From: Candidatus Methanomethylophilaceae archaeon
GTDB taxonomy: Archaea; Thermoplasmatota; Thermoplasmata; Methanomassiliicoccales; Methanomethylophilaceae
Assembly (NCBI GenBank): GCA_944322255.1
Contig: CALUOK010000007.1
Coordinates: 26,003 to 90,002, forward strand
Length of the DNA stretch: 64,000 nucleotides
Reading direction: 5' to 3'
Shown piece by piece: positions 60,325 to 64,000 of this stretch; position 1 is the stretch's first letter; every line of letters starts with the position of its first letter. The notes beneath the pieces were generated by a model. The model searched no databases. It worked only from the letters and a program-made list of their open reading frames with translations, and was not told the origin of the DNA. The position numbers and the translations under genes are program-made.

Positions 60325-60593
60325 ACAGAACAGTAGTCACGCTCGTAGGGAAGGACCACGTCGGCATCATCGCCACGGTCTGCAACTTCTTCGCGGAGAA
60401 CAACATCAACATCCTGGACATCAAGCAGACCACCGTCCAGGAGTACATCAACATGATCCTCGTGGTCGACACCACCGGATACACCGGCAGCTTCGACAGC
60501 CTGGCCTCCGGACTCGACGAGGTCGGCAAGAAGGTCGGATGCATCATCAAGGCGCAGCACGAAGAGATCTTCGACATGATGCACAGGATCTGA
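60321..60593 (+). CDS. UPF0237 ACT-domain protein
   Basis: A 90-residue single ACT domain: [31 protein letters not shown], followed by the YINMILVVD strand. Such proteins sit beside UPF0210 genes in many bacteria and archaea, as here. It probably binds a small ligand and regulates a partner. It overlaps the cimA stop by 4 bp. Confidence 0.92.
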   Translation: MNRTVVTLVGKDHVGIIATVCNFFAENNINILDIKQTTVQEYINMILVVDTTGYTGSFDSLASGLDEVGKKVGCIIKAQHEEIFDMMHRI

Positions 60594-60598
60594 TCCCC

Positions 60599-61963
60599 AT
60601 GGTAGAGCTCAAAGAGGTGTTCGAGACCTACGAGATGGTCTCGCACGAGAATCTCGATGTCAGGACCATCACCATGGGCATAAGCCTGCTGGACTGCATC
60701 GACCCCGACCTGGACAGGCTCTGCGGGAAGATCTACGACAAGATCACCACGCTCGCCAGGGACCTGGTGAAGGTCGGCGACGAGATCGGGCTGGAGTACG
60801 GGGTCCCCGTCATCAACAAGAGGGTGTCCGTGACCCCCATCGCCATCGTCGGCGGCGCCGCGTGCAGGTCGCCCTCCGACTTCGTCAAGATCGCGCAGAC
60901 CCTCGACAGGGCCGCCCACCAGATCGGCGTGAACTTCATCGGAGGCTACTCCGCGCTGGTCCAGAAGGGCATGACGACGGCTGACAGGAACCTGATCGAG
61001 TCCATCCCGGAGGCGATGGCCTGCACCGAGAGGGTCTGCTCCTCCATCAGCCTGGGCTCCACCAGGACCGGAATCAACATGGACGCCGTCAGGCTCATGG
61101 GCGACATAGTGGTCAGGACCGCCGAGGCGACGAGGGACGCGGACTCCATCGGATGCGCCAAACTCGTAGTGTTCTGCAACCCGCCGGACGACAACCCGTT
61201 CATGGCCGGAGCCTTCCACGGGGTGACCGAGTCGGACTGCGTCATCAACGTGGGCGTCAGCGGACCCGGTGTCGTCAAGACCGCGCTCTCCAAGGTCCGC
61301 GGCGAGAGCTTCGAGGTAATGTGCGAGACCATCAAGAAGACCGCGTTCAAGGTCACCAGGGTCGGCCAGCTCTTCGCCAAGGAGGCGTCCAGGAGGCTGG
61401 GCGTGCCCTTCGGCATCGTGGACCTGTCCCTGGCCCCCACACCGGCCGTCGGGGACAGCATCGCCGAGATCATCCAGGAGATGGGCATGGAGTGCACCGG
61501 AGCTCCCGGGACCACCGCCGCCCTGGCCATCCTCAACGACCAGGTCAAGAAGGGAGGCGTCATGGCATCGTCCTACGTGGGCGGGCTCAGCGGCGCGTTC
61601 ATCCCCGTCACCGAGGACAGCGCCATGGCCCACGCCGCCGAGATCGGCGCGCTTACCCTGGAGAAGCTGGAGGCCATGACCTGCGTCTGCTCAGTGGGAC
61701 TGGACATGATCGCCATCCCCGGACACGTCCCGGCGACCACCATCGCCGGAATCATCGCGGACGAGATGGCCATCGGCATGGTCAACCAGAAGACCACCGC
61801 GGTCAGGATCATCCCCGTCATCGGCAAGGACGTCGGCGACAGGATCGAGTTCGGCGGACTCCTGGGCGATGCGGGCATCATGCCCGTCAACGGCTACGGA
61901 TGCGCCGACTTCGTGAACCGCGGCGGAAGGATCCCCGCACCCATACACAGCTTCAAGAACTGA
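60599..61963 (+). CDS. UPF0210/DUF711 family protein (PFL family)
   Basis: A 454-residue protein of the UPF0210 family. Marks include [16 protein letters not shown] near the N-terminus, [26 protein letters not shown] [16 protein letters not shown] and the closing [16 protein letters not shown] structure of one member is related to glycyl-radical-type folds but lacks a proven activity. It is always paired with a small ACT protein, which precedes it by 5 bp. It ends the operon that begins at 57257. Confidence 0.9.
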   Translation: MVELKEVFETYEMVSHENLDVRTITMGISLLDCIDPDLDRLCGKIYDKITTLARDLVKVGDEIGLEYGVPVINKRVSVTPIAIVGGAACRSPSDFVKIAQTLDRAAHQIGVNFIGGYSALVQKGMTTADRNLIESIPEAMACTERVCSSISLGSTRTGINMDAVRLMGDIVVRTAEATRDADSIGCAKLVVFCNPPDDNPFMAGAFHGVTESDCVINVGVSGPGVVKTALSKVRGESFEVMCETIKKTAFKVTRVGQLFAKEASRRLGVPFGIVDLSLAPTPAVGDSIAEIIQEMGMECTGAPGTTAALAILNDQVKKGGVMASSYVGGLSGAFIPVTEDSAMAHAAEIGALTLEKLEAMTCVCSVGLDMIAIPGHVPATTIAGIIADEMAIGMVNQKTTAVRIIPVIGKDVGDRIEFGGLLGDAGIMPVNGYGCADFVNRGGRIPAPIHSFKN

Positions 61964-62015
61964 AACCGGCGGGGCCGTCGAGCCCTGCCGTCTTCCCCCT
62001 CTTTTCAACAGACCC

Positions 62016-63272
62016 TCAGGACGCATCTTCCGGATCCGCTTCGGAACCCGACGCCCATCTAGGCAGCGGCAGGCGGGAGCCGACGAACGCGGCCAGCAGC
62101 ATCGGTATCGCAGCCAACAGAGGGAAGCACAGGAACAGCAGGAGCACCGCCATCACCGGCTTGCGCATCACCCCGCCGACGAGAGCGGCTGTGACGACGC
62201 ACAGGCAGAACACAGGATCGGCACCGGTCAGCACGGCCATGCCGTACCCGATGGAGATCCCCGCGAATATGATCGGGAAGAAGTGCCCGCCGCGCCAGCC
62301 CATGTTCACGCACATCGATGTAACGAACACCTTCGCGAACCCGAGCACCAGTAGGGCGGCCGCACCCATGCCGGTCCAGAGGACGTTGAGCTCCTCCACT
62401 TGGGATTCGCCGGAGAACATGGTCATCGGCATGACCACCCCGAAGACCCCCAGGACCGCTCCCGCGACCACCGGCTTCAGGACCGGTCTGTCACCCACAT
62501 GGTCGGATGCCTTGGACATGATCGAATCGGAGATGCAGTAGAGCCAACCCGCCACGGATCCGACCAGGATCAGCGGGATGAGCCACAGGACCTCGACCTT
62601 TCCGACGGCGTCCCAGTCGTAGTGGGGGAGGGACATCCCGCCTCCGATGAAATGATTGAGAGCCAGCATCGCACCCAGCGCTCCCGCGATGGCGCACACG
62701 TACACCACCGCCCTGGTCCATCTGGACATCGTCGGCGCCTCGCCGTCGCCGGACGGCTTTCCGCTGATGCCCGCCGCGAACCCGTACAGCGGCGCCGTGA
62801 AGAGCGCGGACAGCGTGGCCGTCACCCCGGCCTCCGACAGCTCCCTGAAGTCCGCTCCGAAGCGCTTCATCCTGTCGCTGACCCATGAGCACAGTCCGGC
62901 GATGACCCCGGTGAGACCCGCCTCCGGACCCACCGACCCTCCGAACACCAGAGGCAACAGGGCGGCGACGGACATCCTCCCGAGCTTGTCGTACCCGTAC
63001 CTTCCGTCGCGCTTTACCTTGGCCATGACGGTGGGGAGGTCCTCAGGATACTGGCCGTAGCGTCTGGCGAACAGCCCGATGACTACCCCTCCGACTATGC
63101 ACATCAGGATCGGATAGAACCTGCCGAACCACGAGGCCAGACCGTCCCATACGAACGCCAGACCTACGTTCATGGCCAGGAGCACCAGCCACACGAAGGC
63201 TCCGGCGATCGCGCCGGTGAGGACGACTGACAGAAGGAAAACGGTTCTGTTGACGACTCTGACCCTGTCCAT
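62016..63272 (-). CDS. ClC-family chloride channel/antiporter-like protein
   Basis: A 418-residue membrane protein with the ClC fold. It has GGVVIGLFARRYGQYPEDLP, the selectivity region FGGSVGPEAGLTGVIAGL and GWRGGHFFPIIFAG near the C-terminus. The usual GREGP/GKEGP motif is replaced by GSVGPEAG: the gating glutamate is not at its normal place, but a Glu follows GP. That is typical of a divergent prokaryotic branch whose ion is uncertain. ATG 63272 (MDRVRVV) is chosen. A TTTATATC box near 63341 implies a leader of about 40 nt. Confidence 0.87.
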   Translation of the reverse strand: MDRVRVVNRTVFLLSVVLTGAIAGAFVWLVLLAMNVGLAFVWDGLASWFGRFYPILMCIVGGVVIGLFARRYGQYPEDLPTVMAKVKRDGRYGYDKLGRMSVAALLPLVFGGSVGPEAGLTGVIAGLCSWVSDRMKRFGADFRELSEAGVTATLSALFTAPLYGFAAGISGKPSGDGEAPTMSRWTRAVVYVCAIAGALGAMLALNHFIGGGMSLPHYDWDAVGKVEVLWLIPLILVGSVAGWLYCISDSIMSKASDHVGDRPVLKPVVAGAVLGVFGVVMPMTMFSGESQVEELNVLWTGMGAAALLVLGFAKVFVTSMCVNMGWRGGHFFPIIFAGISIGYGMAVLTGADPVFCLCVVTAALVGGVMRKPVMAVLLLFLCFPLLAAIPMLLAAFVGSRLPLPRWASGSEADPEDAS

Positions 63273-63452
63273 GCGATCGGCCTCCCTCGGAACATGACGG
63301 TCTGTGAAACGTGTACAGGATTCAAAACTGGGATATAAATCGGATGCGACGGAATCCGGCACGGATGAAGGGGACGTGAATAAAGGACGGTACGGGAAAA
63401 AGGATTGCGGCACCGAAGTGCCGAGAGCAAGAGCTCAGAAAGAAGCGCAAGG

Positions 63453-63626
63453 TGGGGGCAGAGGGATTTGAACCCCCGTCAGCGGGTTTCCACTACGGGG
63501 GGAGCTACCCCCCGCGGAATCAATGAGTCATCGCTCCAGTTAGTCATCAACTACTGTCAGCAAACCCATTTTCAATCACTCTCAATAACTGGAGCCCGCC
63601 AGTCTGCCAGGTTAGCCTATACCCCC
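63453..63626 (-). tRNA. tRNA-Trp(CCA) with a long intron
   Basis: The 174-nt gene holds exon 1 (63589-63626) and exon 2 (63453-63487) around an intron of about 101 nt. Acceptor GGGGGTA pairs with TGCCCCC. Anticodon stem GCGGG pairs with CCCGC across the intron. The loop reads CTCCAG/A, so the anticodon is CCA with the intron after position 37. The T loop is TTCAAAT. The D stem is irregular, with one extra nucleotide in the D arm. Intron ends are certain only to about one base. RtcB, encoded at 10950, would ligate the exons. Confidence 0.9.
63488..63588 (-). ncRNA. Box C/D guide RNA inside the tRNA-Trp intron
   Basis: On the minus strand the intron has box C-like GTGATTGA, guide ATGGGTTTG and box D' CTGA, then box C' TTGATGA, guide AACTGGAGCG and box D ATGA. 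Guide 1 pairs with AAACCC of exon 2 so that the fifth base from D' faces C39. Guide 2 pairs with GCTCCAGT of exon 1 so that the fifth base from D faces C34. Both obey the N+5 rule for 2'-O-methylation. The same sites are guided by the tRNA-Trp intron of Haloferax. Box D deviates from CTGA. Confidence 0.8.
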
Positions 63627-63650
63627 GGTGAGTGTGATAGCGAGTAGCGA

Positions 63651-63758
63651 TCACTTCTTGCGCATCTTTGCTGCTCTCTTTCTTCTTCTCATTTTCTTCT
63701 TGCGCCATTTCCAACGCTGGTTGCCGCGTTTCTTCCAGGCGCGCGAGCTTCTCTTCAT
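63651..63758 (-). CDS. rpl41e: Ribosomal protein eL41-like micropeptide
   Basis: A 35-residue, extremely basic peptide: MKRSSRAWKKRGNQRWKWRK followed by a KKMRRRKRAAKMRKK tail. The W-RKK-MRR-KR pattern matches eL41 (about 25 residues), with an N-terminal extension of about 12 residues. eL41 sits at the interface of the ribosomal subunits. It lies on the minus strand between tRNA-Arg and tRNA-Trp with only short spacers, so the three may share a transcript. Confidence 0.8.
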   Translation of the reverse strand: MKRSSRAWKKRGNQRWKWRKKKMRRRKRAAKMRKK

Positions 63759-63803
63759 GATGGTTCCTTCCTTGAATGTTCGCCGTGAGGCGTGCATCCT
63801 TGG

Positions 63804-63878
63804 CGGGCCCGCCGGGATTCGAACCCGGGGCGTCTGGCTTAGAAGGCCAGCGCTATATCCTGGCTAAGCCACGAGCCC
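63804..63878 (-). tRNA. tRNA-Arg(TCT)
   Basis: On the minus strand the cloverleaf has acceptor GGGCTCG/CGGGCCC (one T-G wobble), anticodon stem CTGGC/GCCAG with loop CTTCTAA (anticodon TCT) and T loop TTCGAAT. The discriminator G is followed by a genomic CCA (63801-63803). A CTTTAAATG box near 63910 fits a promoter about 26-30 bp upstream. Confidence 0.94.
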
Positions 63879-63954
63879 ACTCTCACCCCTCATTTACTCA
63901 TGGCATTTAAAGCTTACTCGGTGCTGTTCTAATCACACAGTTCGTGAACGAAAG

Positions 63955-63982
63955 CTTACAGACGCGCGAGCGCGTCTGTAAG
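63955..63982. repeat. Perfect 13-bp hairpin near the window end
   Basis: CTTACAGACGCGC and GCGCGTCTGTAAG form a perfect inverted repeat with a 2-base centre. Outer AACGAA (63947-63952) and TTCGTT (63986-63991) extend it. It lies upstream of the tRNA-Arg promoter and probably relates to a gene beyond the window, as terminator or operator. Confidence 0.6.
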
Positions 63983-64000
63983 TGATTCGTTCCGGCAAAA

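Overview
The window is a dense archaeal chromosome segment: about 70 protein genes, five isolated tRNA genes plus one intron-containing tRNA, and a lone 5S rRNA gene. The organism is very probably a methanogen of the order Methanomassiliicoccales (class Thermoplasmata). Support comes from an mtxX gene (methanogenesis marker 4), archaeal-only genes (arcS, dph2, L10e, rnp4, Sec61-beta, eL41, rtcB), a 5S rRNA gene not linked to 16S/23S, high GC, TATA-box promoters placed about 26 nt before many start codons, and a complete absence of TAG stop codons among the annotated genes (about 63 TGA and 7 TAA). The last point fits an organism that reads TAG as pyrrolysine. The genus is not resolved from this sequence.

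Layout. 1-4.2 kb: end of a FUSC-type membrane protein, a YtcJ-like amidohydrolase, and a DUF4143 ATPase preceded by three 23-bp tandem repeats. 4.1-7.1 kb: tRNA-Gly, a DEAD-box helicase with a structured leader, and three antitoxin-like genes without toxins. 7.1-15.2 kb: bacterial-type thrS, tRNA-His, a CCG-domain Fe-S protein, rtcB, an HD phosphohydrolase, a PUA protein and a DUF368 lipid-carrier flippase. 15.2-20.4 kb: a candidate small RNA, arcS, pyrBI with two small partners, a DUF92 protein and the 5S gene. 20.6-30.5 kb: an ATPase/PD-(D/E)XK protein, the porCDAB operon opposite ppsA (acetyl-CoA to pyruvate to PEP), sstT and azlCD.

30.5-40.4 kb: an ATPase gene remnant behind palindromes, a CBS-ParB protein, a DNA glycosylase, Mrp/NifX-like Fe-S proteins, and an operon nitroreductase-mtxX-queD-queC-queE. 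That operon makes preQ0, the base used by ArcS to build archaeosine in tRNA. L10e-dph2 and two tandem paralogues of unknown function follow. 40.5-49.3 kb: rnp4-CRM-serS, an HD protein, secG, a J-domain/HIRAN pair, a CPA2 antiporter, and a pair of long acidic proteins of unknown function.

49.3-54.0 kb is a metal-homeostasis block: NikR-like regulator and ZIP transporter sharing an inverted-repeat operator, TerC, and CsoR with a P1B-ATPase whose TATA box is flanked by two CsoR-like palindromes. 54-64 kb: an acetate transporter, nadE, nitrilase, an ACT/homoserine dehydrogenase/citramalate synthase/ACT/UPF0210 operon (threonine-isoleucine precursors), a ClC protein, and a small RNA-gene cluster (tRNA-Arg, eL41, tRNA-Trp). 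The tRNA-Trp intron carries a box C/D guide RNA whose two guides point at positions 34 and 39 of the same tRNA. No CRISPR array, insertion sequence or integrase was seen. No gap between genes exceeds 300 bases.
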